A stretch of 64,000 nt of DNA, from positions 372,001 to 436,000 of the forward strand of contig NZ_JAVJSQ010000029.1 of assembly GCF_040219335.1 (NCBI RefSeq), given 5' to 3'. Within the stretch, counting starts at the first letter, position 1. Each line of letters opens with the position of its first letter. This document shows positions 35,891-46,169 of the stretch, piece by piece. Source of the DNA: Gimesia sp. GTDB lineage: Bacteria > Planctomycetota > Planctomycetia > Planctomycetales > Planctomycetaceae. Position numbers and translations under genes: made by a program. The notes under the pieces were generated by a model. It was not told the origin of the DNA and ran no database searches. It worked only from the letters and a program-made list of their open reading frames with translations.

Positions 35891-38806
35891 TTAATCCCAG
35901 GCCAGTGGATTTTTCCAGGCGGACTTTAGTTCGTCCAGGCCGAGATTGATTACATTGCTTCCGGAAGTGCCCTTGATCGTGAGCTGTCGATTTCCGATGA
36001 CTTCCCCGATTTCCACCAGGGGCAACTCCCCAAAGCAGAGTTGCAGGGCGGCAATTTTATCCGGAGCGACCTCGATCAGAAAACGGGTATTACTTTCGGA
36101 GAAGAGCAGACTGGCGGTGGACAGTTCCAAAGCTTCCGGTAGCCGGGTTGGATCCAGTTTCATTCCGTAGCCGCCGGCAAACGCCATTTCTGCCGCTGCA
36201 ACAGCCAGTCCCCCTTCGCTCAGGTCGTGACAACTGCGTACGAGCTGCTGCTGAATCGCGGAGTGCAGGGCGTTGAAGATCAGCGGGGCGTCCTCTTTAT
36301 CGACCTGCGGAACCTCTCCCCCCTCCAGGTTATTGACCAGGGCATAATGGCTTCCGCCCAATTCATCACGGGTGGCACCTACCAGGAAGATCCGGTTGCC
36401 GGGAGACTTGAGGTCCATTGTGATCGCTCTGCTCACGTCCGGGATCTGGCCGATAGCACTGATCAACAGAGAAGGCGGAATCGCGACGGTCTCTTTTTCT
36501 CCCTTTTCGTTCTCGTAGGAGAATTCGTTATACAGACTGTCTTTACCACTGATAAACGGTGAACCATAGGCGATTGAGAATTCCTGGCAGGCCAGGGCCG
36601 CAGCAACGAGACTGCCCAGGGTTTCTGGTCGGTCGGTATTGCCCCAGCAGAAGTTGTCGAGAATCGCGATCTTGTTGGGATTAGCCCCCACAGCAACACA
36701 GTTACGAATGGCTTCATCGATGGCCGAAGCCGCCATCCAATGTGTGCTCAGGTCGCCATAACGCGGATTCATACCGCAGGAGATGACCAGTCCTCGTGTT
36801 GAAGTCAGGTCCGGACGTACCACTGCCGCATCTGAAGGACCATCGTTTTGTACTCCAACCAGGGGTTTGACCACGCTACCGGCCTGGACTTCCTGGTCGT
36901 ACTGGCGAATGATCCACTCCTTGCTGCAGACATTTAGTGAACTCAGAATGGAAGTCAGGTCTTTGTTGTAGTCATCTTTCTGTGTTGGAATCAACGGGGT
37001 GAATTCCGGTGTCTTGTAGACCGCATCACGCACGATCGGCGGTCGTCCATCGTGGAGAAACTCCATCTCCAGATCTCCAACAATCTGATCCTGGTATTTC
37101 AGAACAAGATGTTGTGTGTCTGTGAACTGACCGATGACAGAAGCTTCGACTCCTTCACCAGCGCACAGTTTCTCGAAGGCTTCCCAGTTTTTCGGGGGGA
37201 CAGCCAGTACCATTCGCTCCTGCGCTTCGGAGATCCAGATTTCCGTGTACGACAAACCTGCGTATTTGAGCGGGCACTTGTCCAACCAGACTTCTGCGCC
37301 CGTCTTTTCCCCCATCTCACCGACAGCACTACTGAATCCGCCGGCACCACAGTCGGTGATTGCGGAAAACAGCTCTTGATCGCGGGCTTCAAGGATCACG
37401 TCCATTGTCATTTTTTCTGTGATCGCATTCCCGATCTGTACTGCACCTCCTGAAAGGGATTCGCTCTCAGAGGTCAGCTCTGCTGAGGAAAACGTGGCTC
37501 CATGAATCCCGTCTCGCCCGGTCCGGCCACCCACTGCGACAATATAATGCCCCGGCTGTGCCTGTTGTTTGGCCGACTTACCGACGGGCAGCATCGCGAC
37601 GTTCCCACAGTAAACCAGAGGATTTCCCAGGTAGCGTTCATCAAAGTAGACCGCTCCGTTGACCGTAGGAATTCCCATTCGGTTTCCATAATCGCGGACA
37701 CCCGAGACCACACCGGTGGCAACCGCTTTGGGGTGTAAGACGCCTGCGGGCAGTTCATCGTAAGAGATATCCGGAGGCGCGAAACAGAAGACATCGGTAT
37801 TACAGACCGGCTTACCACCCAGACCGGTACCCAGCGGATCCCGAATCACGCCCCCCAGGCCCGTATTGGCACCACCGTATGGCTCCAAGGCTGAGGGGTG
37901 ATTGTGGGTTTCTACCTTGAAGCAGACGTCCTGCTTGTCGTCGAAGGTGATTACGCCTGCGTTGTCGGCGAAGACACTGACGCACCAGTCTTTCTCGCCC
38001 AGTGATTTCCGAATTTCGGTTGTGGCAGCAAAGATGGTTTCTTTGAGCATGTTTTCGAAATGGATATCCCGTTCACCATCCCGGAAATGGATGCGGCCAG
38101 CGAGGGTTTTGTGCGAACAGTGTTCGCTCCAGGTCTGAGCGACACTTTCCAGCTCAACATCGGTCGGATCTTTCTCCTGTTTGACGTAATAGTCCTTAAT
38201 CGTCCGCATCTCAGCCAGATTCAGATACAGCTGGCCTTCGCGACTCAGGGTTTCCAGCTGGCTGTCGTTCATATCCCGAATGGGTACTGTGACCAGTTCG
38301 AACGTGTACTCGCTTCCCAGGCGAATGCTGTCCATCAACAGGGGACCGCGGACGACATACTCGATGGCGTCGTTTGAGAGAACTTTGGACGCCATGCGAT
38401 CAATCTCGTCGCTGTCTGCATCGGAGTTGACCCAGTACTTGCGACAGGTGGCGACATTCTCGATAGCCAGTCCGAGGTCAGCAATCGCATCGCGGGCACT
38501 GTTGGCCACGTTGTCAGTCACGCCCGGCTTGAACATCACATTCAGCAGCGGTTCGCTCGATCCGGACTCAGTCGATTCACCCGAAAGGGTGCGAATCTCG
38601 AAAGTTTCCACCACCGGGTCAGCCAGCAGATTACGGGCAATCTGTTCGAGGCCGGCCTGATCCAGGTTTCCTTCCAGCAGAAAGGAATGAGCCGTCTGCA
38701 CGGAACGAATGGAATTCGCACCCAGAACCTGACATTCCTTGAGAATCCGTGCACCTTCACGGTCAATCTGGTTCTCGGCTGGTTTAATTTCGACTTCGCA
38801 AAGCAT
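35891..38806 (-). CDS. purL: Phosphoribosylformylglycinamidine synthase with two PurS-like domains fused to PurL
   Basis: ATP-dependent amidotransferase step of purine synthesis (FGAR to FGAM). 971 aa. The PurL core starts near residue 185 and shows [11 protein letters not shown] at 224-234, then [21 protein letters not shown] and [15 protein letters not shown], typical of PurL. Residues 1-75 and about 87-155 each look like a PurS subunit (for example [18 protein letters not shown] and [20 protein letters not shown]), so PurS seems duplicated and fused. No glutaminase (PurQ) domain is present, so a separate purQ gene must exist elsewhere. The ATG follows GGAACACACT. It lies 76 bases downstream of tyrA on the same strand. 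Confidence 0.95.
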   Translation of the reverse strand: MLCEVEIKPAENQIDREGARILKECQVLGANSIRSVQTAHSFLLEGNLDQAGLEQIARNLLADPVVETFEIRTLSGESTESGSSEPLLNVMFKPGVTDNVANSARDAIADLGLAIENVATCRKYWVNSDADSDEIDRMASKVLSNDAIEYVVRGPLLMDSIRLGSEYTFELVTVPIRDMNDSQLETLSREGQLYLNLAEMRTIKDYYVKQEKDPTDVELESVAQTWSEHCSHKTLAGRIHFRDGERDIHFENMLKETIFAATTEIRKSLGEKDWCVSVFADNAGVITFDDKQDVCFKVETHNHPSALEPYGGANTGLGGVIRDPLGTGLGGKPVCNTDVFCFAPPDISYDELPAGVLHPKAVATGVVSGVRDYGNRMGIPTVNGAVYFDERYLGNPLVYCGNVAMLPVGKSAKQQAQPGHYIVAVGGRTGRDGIHGATFSSAELTSESESLSGGAVQIGNAITEKMTMDVILEARDQELFSAITDCGAGGFSSAVGEMGEKTGAEVWLDKCPLKYAGLSYTEIWISEAQERMVLAVPPKNWEAFEKLCAGEGVEASVIGQFTDTQHLVLKYQDQIVGDLEMEFLHDGRPPIVRDAVYKTPEFTPLIPTQKDDYNKDLTSILSSLNVCSKEWIIRQYDQEVQAGSVVKPLVGVQNDGPSDAAVVRPDLTSTRGLVISCGMNPRYGDLSTHWMAASAIDEAIRNCVAVGANPNKIAILDNFCWGNTDRPETLGSLVAAALACQEFSIAYGSPFISGKDSLYNEFSYENEKGEKETVAIPPSLLISAIGQIPDVSRAITMDLKSPGNRIFLVGATRDELGGSHYALVNNLEGGEVPQVDKEDAPLIFNALHSAIQQQLVRSCHDLSEGGLAVAAAEMAFAGGYGMKLDPTRLPEALELSTASLLFSESNTRFLIEVAPDKIAALQLCFGELPLVEIGEVIGNRQLTIKGTSGSNVINLGLDELKSAWKNPLAWD

Positions 38807-38882
38807 AGTGTGTTCCGTTACAGTTGATTTGAGTCAGTGACAGGCTGAGATTGTGGATTTTTGGGATCAGACTGGTTTCCAC

Positions 38883-39758
38883 TTACGGTGCTGAATTTAA
38901 TGCATCGTGATTCTTTTTGCCATCTTCCAGCAGCTGACGCAGCTGTTTTTCATCCTGGTTGACGATGGCCTCCCTCAACCGGGCGAGGGACTGGGTATAT
39001 TTGTCGATGCTTTCAATAATGGCATCGCTGTTGCTGAGCAGGATATCGATCCAGATCGATGGGTCACCGCCGGCGATCCGGGTCGTATCGCGAAACCCGG
39101 TAGACGTAAACGGACGATTCTCTTCTGACAGAGTCATCGCTAGGGCTGAGGAAATTACATGCGGTAGATGACTGGTTTCTGCCAGGATCCGATCATGATT
39201 TTCAGGCGTGGTCTGCAGAACGTGCATCCCCAGGGCTTCCCAGAAACCTTTAACCCGCTCGATGGCCTCATCCGGTGTTTGATCATCGGGCGTCACCACA
39301 CAGGGACGACCCGCAAACAGTTCGGGGTCGGCAAATTCAAAACCGGCTTTTTCAGATCCGGCCAGGGGATGTGATGCCACAAATGTGACTCCCTCAGGCA
39401 GGCTCCCATACAATTCGGAGCAGATTTTCTGCTTCGTACTGCCAACATCGGTAATTACCGTTCCCGGGCGGCTGTTTTGAGCCACGATGCGAATGAACTG
39501 GACGATGTTGTTGACGGGTGTGCAGACGATCACAAGGTCGGACTGGGCTGCCGTCTCTGCGATGTTGGTTGATCCCCGATCCAGCAGTCCTGACTGCTGG
39601 GCAGCCCGCATCCTGGAAGGATTTCGTCCTGCTCCGAGAATCGTTTCCGCCAGATGTCGCTGTCGCGCTGCAGCGGCAATAGAACCTCCCAGCAGACCGA
39701 CGCCAATGACGCCGATCGTTTTGAAGAGGTGCGAATTTTGAGTCGATGATTCAGTCAT
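38883..39758 (-). CDS. tyrA: Prephenate dehydrogenase
   Basis: 291 aa NAD(P)-dependent enzyme of tyrosine synthesis (prephenate to 4-hydroxyphenylpyruvate; arogenate is the alternative substrate). N-terminal Rossmann motif GVIGVGLLGGS at about 16-26; family signatures DVGSTKQ, HPLAGSEKAG, the catalytic-His stretch TSHLPHV and GFRDTTRIAGGDP. No ACT or chorismate mutase domain is present, so this is the short monofunctional form. GGAG lies just before the ATG. It is upstream of purL on the same strand. Confidence 0.94.
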   Translation of the reverse strand: MTESSTQNSHLFKTIGVIGVGLLGGSIAAAARQRHLAETILGAGRNPSRMRAAQQSGLLDRGSTNIAETAAQSDLVIVCTPVNNIVQFIRIVAQNSRPGTVITDVGSTKQKICSELYGSLPEGVTFVASHPLAGSEKAGFEFADPELFAGRPCVVTPDDQTPDEAIERVKGFWEALGMHVLQTTPENHDRILAETSHLPHVISSALAMTLSEENRPFTSTGFRDTTRIAGGDPSIWIDILLSNSDAIIESIDKYTQSLARLREAIVNQDEKQLRQLLEDGKKNHDALNSAP

Positions 39759-39877
39759 GCTCCGTATTGTAGAGCTCCTGAATCGGGATTTCCAGCGGTT
39801 CGACGGTGGTATCAGGGAGCTACGTCAAAGTCGTGAGCTACGGTAAGTGATTTCACCAGAATCGCTTCGGTCTATTT

Positions 39878-41152
39878 CTATTTCTGCTCCGTAATTCGAT
39901 ACAGATAACCGTTGGTCCGCAGGTAAATACTCCCCTCACTGACTGCCGGCGAAGCATTAAACAGGTCTTCATCAGACTTGATTTCATTCCGTGCCAGTTC
40001 AACGTACTCCGGCACCGCTTTGAGCACGACTACCCCATTGTCGCGGGTCGTGACATACAGTTTGTCATCTGCTAAAACAATTGAGGCATACAGCCGGGAT
40101 TTGGTCGGCAGCCGGTTTTTATAGACGACTTCGCCATTTTTCGCGTTCAGACAGAATGCAATCCCGCGATCGCTGGCCCAATAAAGATGCCCTTCGTGGA
40201 AGACGGGTGAAGTTACGTTGGCACCGACGTTCACTTCCCAGAGTTTATGGGTTTTTGTGACGTCTCCCCGGCCACCAGGCCGAACGGCAATACTGCGATT
40301 GCTGCGCCCTCCAAGGCAGTAGAGGATGCCTTCGTTTTGAACGACGACCGGAACGACATAGTCCTGAATCCCTTCGCAGGTCCAGAGCTGTTTACCGGTA
40401 TCAGGATCGAAGCCCAGGATCTGGTTTTTCTGATTCACTACCAGTTCCTGTTTGCCTCCCGGTACATCGACGATAGAAGGAGTCGTCCAGGCCCGGACAA
40501 TGTTCTCAGCTTTCCAGGCGACTTTCCCGGTGGCTTTCTCCAGAGCATAGACTGTCTCGCTTTCGATACTGGCATTGATGATCACGAAGTCTTTGTAGAG
40601 GATCGGCGAGGAGGCGGAACCGAATCCCGCAGTCTTATTGCCGACATCGGCCTGCCATTTGAGGTTTCCCTTCAAATCGTAAGCGACCACTCCCGAGGTA
40701 CCAAAGAAGGCGTAAACGCCGGTTTCATCACAGGCAGGTGTCCCACTGGCGTAACCATGGTCCACAATACGTTTGGTGATTTTCTGCACCTGGTTCAAGG
40801 GGGCCACTGACTGGTCCCACATGATTATGCCATCTTCCCGATTGATTGAAATCACGTGCAGCCGCAGGTCAGCTGGGTTTCCGTCATCTTCTGCTGTCAA
40901 ACCGTAATCGGTATAAGCAGTCAGAAAAATCTGGTCCCCGTAGAGAACCGGGCTGGAAGAGCCATGCCCGGGAAGTTTCGTTTTCCAGAGGATGTTTTTC
41001 TCGGCACTCCATTCCGTAGGTAATCCCGTCGATTCTGAAACTCCATTCCCGGAAGGACCTCGAAATTGAGACCAGTCAGCAGCCTGGCTGACATGACTGA
41101 CTGAAAGACCAAATCCAACAAAAAGAATGAGCAGGGGAAGGATACGCTGCAT
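39878..41152 (-). CDS. Secreted PQQ-type beta-propeller protein
   Basis: 424 aa. Signal peptide at about 1-24 (ILPLLILFVGFGLSVSHVSQA), then WSQFRGPSGNGVSES, the standard opening of planctomycete PQQ-like propellers, and repeated blades with Trp-containing motifs such as GNLKWQADVG, GKVAWKAENI, GKQLWTCEG. It resembles the fold of BamB and quinoprotein dehydrogenases, but catalytic or PQQ ligand residues cannot be confirmed, so a binding or assembly role is as likely. It follows the DUF1501 gene after 171 bases that contain a spaced inverted repeat. Confidence 0.9.
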   Translation of the reverse strand: MQRILPLLILFVGFGLSVSHVSQAADWSQFRGPSGNGVSESTGLPTEWSAEKNILWKTKLPGHGSSSPVLYGDQIFLTAYTDYGLTAEDDGNPADLRLHVISINREDGIIMWDQSVAPLNQVQKITKRIVDHGYASGTPACDETGVYAFFGTSGVVAYDLKGNLKWQADVGNKTAGFGSASSPILYKDFVIINASIESETVYALEKATGKVAWKAENIVRAWTTPSIVDVPGGKQELVVNQKNQILGFDPDTGKQLWTCEGIQDYVVPVVVQNEGILYCLGGRSNRSIAVRPGGRGDVTKTHKLWEVNVGANVTSPVFHEGHLYWASDRGIAFCLNAKNGEVVYKNRLPTKSRLYASIVLADDKLYVTTRDNGVVVLKAVPEYVELARNEIKSDEDLFNASPAVSEGSIYLRTNGYLYRITEQK

Positions 41153-41197
41153 GATCGGATTCCATAAGAAACAGGAATGAAGGAAAGCGGCTTGATA

Positions 41198-41284
41198 CGG
41201 GAAACAGACATCCCTGGGGGAACTGTTCTCCTTAACAAGTTAGAATCTTTCCTGCGCACTCGCAAGCATTTTCCCTGTTTCCCG
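41198..41284. repeat. Spaced 10-bp inverted repeat upstream of the PQQ-propeller gene
   Basis: CGGGAAACAG at 41198-41207 and its exact complement CTGTTTCCCG at 41275-41284, 67 bases apart, both within the gap between the DUF1501 gene and the propeller gene. It could be a pair of operator half-sites, the base of a long stem, or chance. Confidence 0.4.
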
Positions 41285-41323
41285 GAATTTTCTTCTCTGG
41301 CGGTAGAGTATACAAACGCAGGC

Positions 41324-42592
41324 TCAGACCAGCTTGGCAATCGGAGTTCCATCGCTGAGTGCCAGCGGTCGGCCGATGGGGGAAATCAGTTCTTTGGTGA
41401 AGTCGATTTGAAGCTTCTGCAGAATCGTGGCGTACAGGTCCTGAATGCGAACCGGTTCGGTCGGATCTTTTTCTTTTCCGTTGGGATCGGTTTCGCCGAT
41501 GATTATATCCCCTTTCAAGCCACCTCCGCCCACAATGCAGGAGAAGCCTGAAGGCCAGTGGTCGCGTCCGTCCAGCGGATTGATCTTGGGGGTCCGACCG
41601 AATTCGCCGATACAAAGCACAATTGTCGAATCGAGCAGATCCCGTTCTTTGAGTTCCTTGAGCAGCGTTGCAAAAGCGGGATCGAGGATTTTCGATTGAG
41701 TCTGATGACCAGTGTAGTTATTCGCATGGCTGTCCCAGCCATTCAGATTGACTTCGATTGCATGCACACCCTGTTCGACGAGTCGCCGGGCGACCAGGCA
41801 ACCCCGACCGAACGGAGAGTCGCCGTACGCGGCGCGGACGGCTGCCGGTTCTTTTTCAATTTCGAATGCCTGCAGTTGTTCGGAACTCATCATGGTCAGG
41901 GCACGATCGATAGTCGACTGATGCAACGTTTTTTGGGTCTGGATGGTGCGTCCTCTGCGAAATGCCTGTGAGACGACATTCAGGTTTTCCAGCCGCCGCT
42001 CCTGGCGAGGATCTCCCACCCCGGATCGCATATTGCCAATATTCTTACCGGGATCGGGAACGCGAAACGCATCGAGGTGTGCCCCCAGATAACCGCCTCG
42101 AGCCGGAAACTGGGTGTTACCCATGGAAATATGTTGTGGGATTTCCAGTCCTTTGTCGGGGGCTTCGTGTGTGATGATCGCACCTAGTGCCGGATAGACA
42201 GTCGTCGGTTCAGGGCGGTAACCGGTTTTGAGATATTTCGTACCCCGTTCGTGGTCTCCCTCTTTGGAGACCATCGACCGAATCACGGACATTCCCCCCA
42301 GCTGTTCTGCGAGCAGTGGATACATATCGGAAATCTGTAAACCCGGGACAACGGTAGAGATCGCTTTCCCCGGACCGCCGATTTGAGTCCCCGGGTGTGG
42401 GTCCCATGTCTCAAGCTGACTGGGGCCGCCTCCCATCCAGAGTGTAATCACAGATTTCCGCCGTTCCGGCCCTCGCTTTTGCGCAGCCTGAAGATCAAAG
42501 CCGGGCAGCATGAAGGAGAGCGTACCTCCCAGTGCAACTTTACAGAGGTCCCGGCGACTCAGCGATTGTGAAAATAGAGGAAAGTCGAACAT
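41324..42592 (-). CDS. DUF1501 family protein (sulfatase-like fold, exported)
   Basis: 422 aa. The N-terminus carries a twin-arginine-type signal (SLSRRDLCKVALGGTLSFMLPG). The DUF1501 signatures are plain: ITLWMGGGPSQLETWDPHPG, SMVSKEGDHERGTKYLKTGY, NLNGWDSHANN and CIGEFGRTPKINPLDGRDHW. DUF1501 proteins have an alkaline-phosphatase/sulfatase-like fold, are hugely expanded in planctomycetes and almost always follow a DUF1549/DUF1553 gene, exactly as here with three bases between. Their function is not established; a role in polysaccharide handling has been suggested. Confidence 0.95.
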   Translation of the reverse strand: MFDFPLFSQSLSRRDLCKVALGGTLSFMLPGFDLQAAQKRGPERRKSVITLWMGGGPSQLETWDPHPGTQIGGPGKAISTVVPGLQISDMYPLLAEQLGGMSVIRSMVSKEGDHERGTKYLKTGYRPEPTTVYPALGAIITHEAPDKGLEIPQHISMGNTQFPARGGYLGAHLDAFRVPDPGKNIGNMRSGVGDPRQERRLENLNVVSQAFRRGRTIQTQKTLHQSTIDRALTMMSSEQLQAFEIEKEPAAVRAAYGDSPFGRGCLVARRLVEQGVHAIEVNLNGWDSHANNYTGHQTQSKILDPAFATLLKELKERDLLDSTIVLCIGEFGRTPKINPLDGRDHWPSGFSCIVGGGGLKGDIIIGETDPNGKEKDPTEPVRIQDLYATILQKLQIDFTKELISPIGRPLALSDGTPIAKLV

Positions 42593-42595
42593 GGC

Positions 42596-44233
42596 TCAAT
42601 GATTCCATGAAAATTCAGGTGAATTATACAGCGCCCAGAACAGGTCCTCGGTGACTTTTTCGCGCTGTTCCTGATTCGAGGCAGACTCATACTGTTTCAA
42701 AAAGTGCGTCAGCTCTTCTGCTGTCGGTGGTCGGGACAGGCAGACCAGGAAACAGGTTTCAATCCGCTTTTCGTTCGAGATGTCCAGCGACGTGATCCGA
42801 CCCACGGCATTAAATGGGGAGGCACTGCCGTTATCTCTGGCAAACTGACCGTTCATCCGCAACAGTGCTTGGGGAATCGTTCCCGGAAAGTCATTCAGTT
42901 CGTCACTACCCAGGTCCCCATATTCGCGTACAAAATCGATCTCCGAGAAAAAGCGACGGGCCCGCATGAACAGATTTGAATTCTGGTCAATGGTTTTCAG
43001 CGAGGATGATTGCAGCATGGAACCGATGATCTGCTCGGGACGCAGCCGGACCAGTGGGAACAGTGCCCATGCACGTGTCGCCCGTTGGATCTCTTCTGCG
43101 TCAACCATGTCTGTGGATGATGAACGTTGAAACGGTTTCGATGCCACAATAATCTGAATCAGGCGTTTGATATCGTATCCGTTCTTGCGGAAGTCCTGAC
43201 CCAGAATGTCGAGTAGTTCGGGGGCTTCCTGTGTGAGATCGGTAGGTGCGGGCAGGTCATCCACCGGATCGATATAAGGTAAGCCGAATAATAGCCCCCA
43301 GATTCGATTGGCAGACGCACGTTCGAAACGACGGTTGTCGGGGTGTGTCACCCAGGTCGCCAGTCGCTCACGCAGTGTCCCTTCCTCAGGCAGGCACTCA
43401 TTCAGGAAAGGAACCTGCGGAGCAACCGTTCGCGTTTCCAGCGTATTTCGGTCCTCAACTTCGTACTTCAGTTTTTTGTTCTGCCGCACGCCGAGGATCT
43501 GTACTTCCACCTGGCCATAAAAAGCAGTCAGGCCTTCGAAATCGGTCTGCTTCCAGTGATCGAAGGGATGATCGTGACACTGGGCACAATCGATTCGCTG
43601 TCCCAGAAATGCACGTACCGTACTGCCCGTCAGTTTGTTCCGATCCAGGTTACCATCTGCGACTGCCGCAGTGATGAAATTAGTTTCCGGGTCGCCGGTC
43701 CAGAGCCCTTCGCCGGCAATCAATTTTCTGACCAGTTCATCATAAGGCGTATTGCCCTGAATCTGTTCGCTCAGCCAGGCTTTGAAGCGATCGCGACGAA
43801 AGACAATGAATTGTCCCTGTGCGACTCCAACAAAGGCGCGTGTGAATCGCTCTGAAAAATAATCGGCGAAGCGGCGGTCATCGAGAAGTTTTAAGGTCCA
43901 GCGCTCCAGTCGATCATCCCCCGACATCGCCTGGAATTCACGTATCTCTTCCAGGGATGGGATTGTGCCATGCAAAGCGAGTGAAAGCCGACGCATCTGT
44001 GTCAGTTCGTCTGCCTCCGCTGCGGGGGCGAGATCTCGCTCCCGCCATTCTTGTATGAAGAACTGGTCCACCTGGTCGACCGTGCGGATCAGTGAATCTT
44101 CATTCTGCAGAACGGGGATTGGTTCCGCCTTCTTCAGGGGGCTGCTCGAAGCCCAGGCAACCAGCGAGATCACCAGCGCCACAACTCCCGCGGGGAGGCA
44201 GGTCAGGATCCAGTTGCGAGCGGAAGCGGGCAT
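42596..44233 (-). CDS. DUF1549/DUF1553 family protein
   Basis: 545 aa. Membrane or signal helix at about 10-28. The DUF1549 domain covers about 50-240 with RRLSLALHGTIPSLEEI and the signature CAQCHDHPFD (C216, C219, H220), a c-type-haem-like CxxCH box. The DUF1553 domain fills the C-terminal half (THPDNRRFERASANRIWGLL, GYDIKRLIQIIVASKPFQRSS). It lacks the extra N-terminal cytochrome or LamG domains of longer homologues. It forms a tight pair with the DUF1501 gene and is the first gene of the minus-strand run that ends in purL. Confidence 0.93.
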   Translation of the reverse strand: MPASARNWILTCLPAGVVALVISLVAWASSSPLKKAEPIPVLQNEDSLIRTVDQVDQFFIQEWRERDLAPAAEADELTQMRRLSLALHGTIPSLEEIREFQAMSGDDRLERWTLKLLDDRRFADYFSERFTRAFVGVAQGQFIVFRRDRFKAWLSEQIQGNTPYDELVRKLIAGEGLWTGDPETNFITAAVADGNLDRNKLTGSTVRAFLGQRIDCAQCHDHPFDHWKQTDFEGLTAFYGQVEVQILGVRQNKKLKYEVEDRNTLETRTVAPQVPFLNECLPEEGTLRERLATWVTHPDNRRFERASANRIWGLLFGLPYIDPVDDLPAPTDLTQEAPELLDILGQDFRKNGYDIKRLIQIIVASKPFQRSSSTDMVDAEEIQRATRAWALFPLVRLRPEQIIGSMLQSSSLKTIDQNSNLFMRARRFFSEIDFVREYGDLGSDELNDFPGTIPQALLRMNGQFARDNGSASPFNAVGRITSLDISNEKRIETCFLVCLSRPPTAEELTHFLKQYESASNQEQREKVTEDLFWALYNSPEFSWNH

Positions 44234-44463
44234 GTGATTGTCCTGAATGAAGAAGGTTCAAGGGGAATGGACATCCGGGAATCAGCTCCCGGGAATACCT
44301 TATCATACCAGTTGAGTCATTCGAAAGTTTCACTCATTTCTTGAAACTTCCCGCTTTTTTCCGGGTATCACTCTCTGCGTTCTGGCATCAACCAGGAGAT
44401 GAATTTCTAAGCAATTTAAATAAAGCTGTTATATATTGGACTTACCAGAGGGCAGGTGGTACC

Positions 44464-45822
44464 TTGAAAACGCATGCAGAAACCGGGAATACCTTGAACG
44501 TTCCTGCAACGGCTCATTTCTCAGGAGGCGAAGCAGAGCAGACCGTGAGTGAACATGCGACACATGCCGGCGATTCGAACAAAAACGGACAGGGGACTTC
44601 CGCACTGACAACCCCGACTAGTGACGAAGTTGTTCAACCCGCTGCAGTCAGTCCGACCACCGAGATTGATCAGTTCTATCCCGATGAAGTAGTGGGAAAT
44701 ATCCCGCCATTCCCTCATCTGTTTAAACACCCGCTCAAGGCGACATTCTGGACAATTCGTATGCTGTTTGGCATCGTCTGTCTGGTTTTGTTTCTGGCCG
44801 TGATTGCTGCCATTCCCCTCATTAACTTTATTGCCTTGGGTTACCTACTGGATGTGGAAGGCAGAGTCGCCCGTACGGGAAAAATTCGCCTCGCTTTTCC
44901 GCTGCTGGATATCGCGCCTCGACTGGGAACCATAGTGCTTGGCACCGGTCTCTGGCTGATCCCATTGTTTCTGCTCTCCGGTGCTGCCGCGGATGCTCGA
45001 CTTGTTGATCCGGGGGGCACCAGCTATCAGACGCTCCATTTTATCAATCGTCTGGTTTCAATTTTTGTTGCCTTGCATCTCTGTCTGGCATTGGCCCGCG
45101 GGGGAACCTTTTCCTGCTATCTGCGCCCACTCAAGAATGCGATCTGGTTATTCAAACAGCTTCGCGCCGGCGGGTACTGGGAACGGGCGGCACAAAACGT
45201 CAGTGAGTTTGTCTCTTCGCTCAAACTGGGGCAGAACTTCTCACTGGGGTTGCGTGGTTTTCTGGGGGCCTTAGCCTGGCTCTTGATCCCTTCACTCATG
45301 TTTGCTTCCGCCAGTTCCCCTGATGGAGGCAAGGGAGGTCCGGTTCTGGTCACCCTCCTGGGAGGCTTGATGCTGGTGATCGTCCTGGGCTGGCTACCTC
45401 TGTTGCAGGCTCACTTTGCAGCGGAGAATCGATTGCGGGCTATGTTTGAACTGCGGACCATCCGCAGGAAATTCAAACGGACGCCGATCGCCTGGCTGGT
45501 GGCTTTGATCGTTGTCTATGTGCTCTCGCTTCCTCTCTACCTGTTTAAGGTGGCTGCACTCCCCCGGGATGCGATGTGGGGCATTACCCTGATCTTTGTT
45601 GCCACCATCTATCCCACAAAAATTCTGCTGGGCTGGGTCTATTACCGCGCCTCCTCCAAAACCCGAAATGCCTGGTTTGGTTGGCGCTGGTTGAGCAGGA
45701 CTCTGATTCTGCCACTACTGTCACTGTATGTCTTTCTGTTGTTCTTTACACAGTTTATCGGCATGCATGGCAATCGAGTGCTGATGGAACACCACGTCTT
45801 TTTGTTGCCGGTTCCATTCTGA
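44464..45822 (+). CDS. Polytopic membrane protein of unknown function
   Basis: No family recognised. About 452 aa if translation begins at the TTG at 44464, which has AGGTGG a few bases upstream. The frame stays open upstream to a TTG at 44341, and no ATG occurs before the first membrane helix, so the start is uncertain. A Thr/Ser/Gln-rich soluble segment of about 90 residues precedes six or seven hydrophobic helices (for example LFGIVCLVLFLAVIAAIPL, GLRGFLGALAWLLIPSLMFA, LLGGLMLVIVLGWLPLL). The hydrophilic loop FAAENRLRAMFELRTIRRKFKR lies between helices. Divergent from the DUF1549 gene and 347 bases ahead of the EF-G paralogue. Confidence 0.75.
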   Translation: MKTHAETGNTLNVPATAHFSGGEAEQTVSEHATHAGDSNKNGQGTSALTTPTSDEVVQPAAVSPTTEIDQFYPDEVVGNIPPFPHLFKHPLKATFWTIRMLFGIVCLVLFLAVIAAIPLINFIALGYLLDVEGRVARTGKIRLAFPLLDIAPRLGTIVLGTGLWLIPLFLLSGAAADARLVDPGGTSYQTLHFINRLVSIFVALHLCLALARGGTFSCYLRPLKNAIWLFKQLRAGGYWERAAQNVSEFVSSLKLGQNFSLGLRGFLGALAWLLIPSLMFASASSPDGGKGGPVLVTLLGGLMLVIVLGWLPLLQAHFAAENRLRAMFELRTIRRKFKRTPIAWLVALIVVYVLSLPLYLFKVAALPRDAMWGITLIFVATIYPTKILLGWVYYRASSKTRNAWFGWRWLSRTLILPLLSLYVFLLFFTQFIGMHGNRVLMEHHVFLLPVPF

Positions 45823-46169
45823 CGGAATTCGTTTCTGAGACACGCTTCTCGTTTAAGTCAACACGTTTTTGCGATTTCATTCGACACACTTGAATTTTCT
45901 GAAAATCTCTTAGCCTTTTGAATTCGGGGCGGATATGATTTCAGTAGCGGAATCGCGCTTGATCCGCTCGATCAACTGCCTTTCCGCTGTCATCAATCGT
46001 CGAATTGATCCGGCTTTCCAACGGGGATTCCGGTTACAAGGATATGCAGGGGAAACGTTCTGTTTTTCCCGGCACACGTTCGCATCATTTCCTGGCTAAG
46101 CGTGTTGCCTTTTATTTGGAACGGAAGACAATTGCGCCTGGCCATTTTTACGAAAAGGCAGGACGAGCG
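45823..46169. other. Intergenic region upstream of the EF-G paralogue
   Basis: 347 bases containing the likely promoter of the EF-G paralogue. The EF-G frame is open back to 46005, but that extension carries no EF-G sequence and is probably leader. No RNA gene or terminator is obvious. Confidence 0.4.

Noticed and set aside
46005-46169. Upstream extension of the EF-G paralogue by 55 codons
   Set aside because: The ATG at 46170 has a proper ribosome-binding site and starts just before G1 as in other EF-G proteins; the extension has no EF-G similarity.
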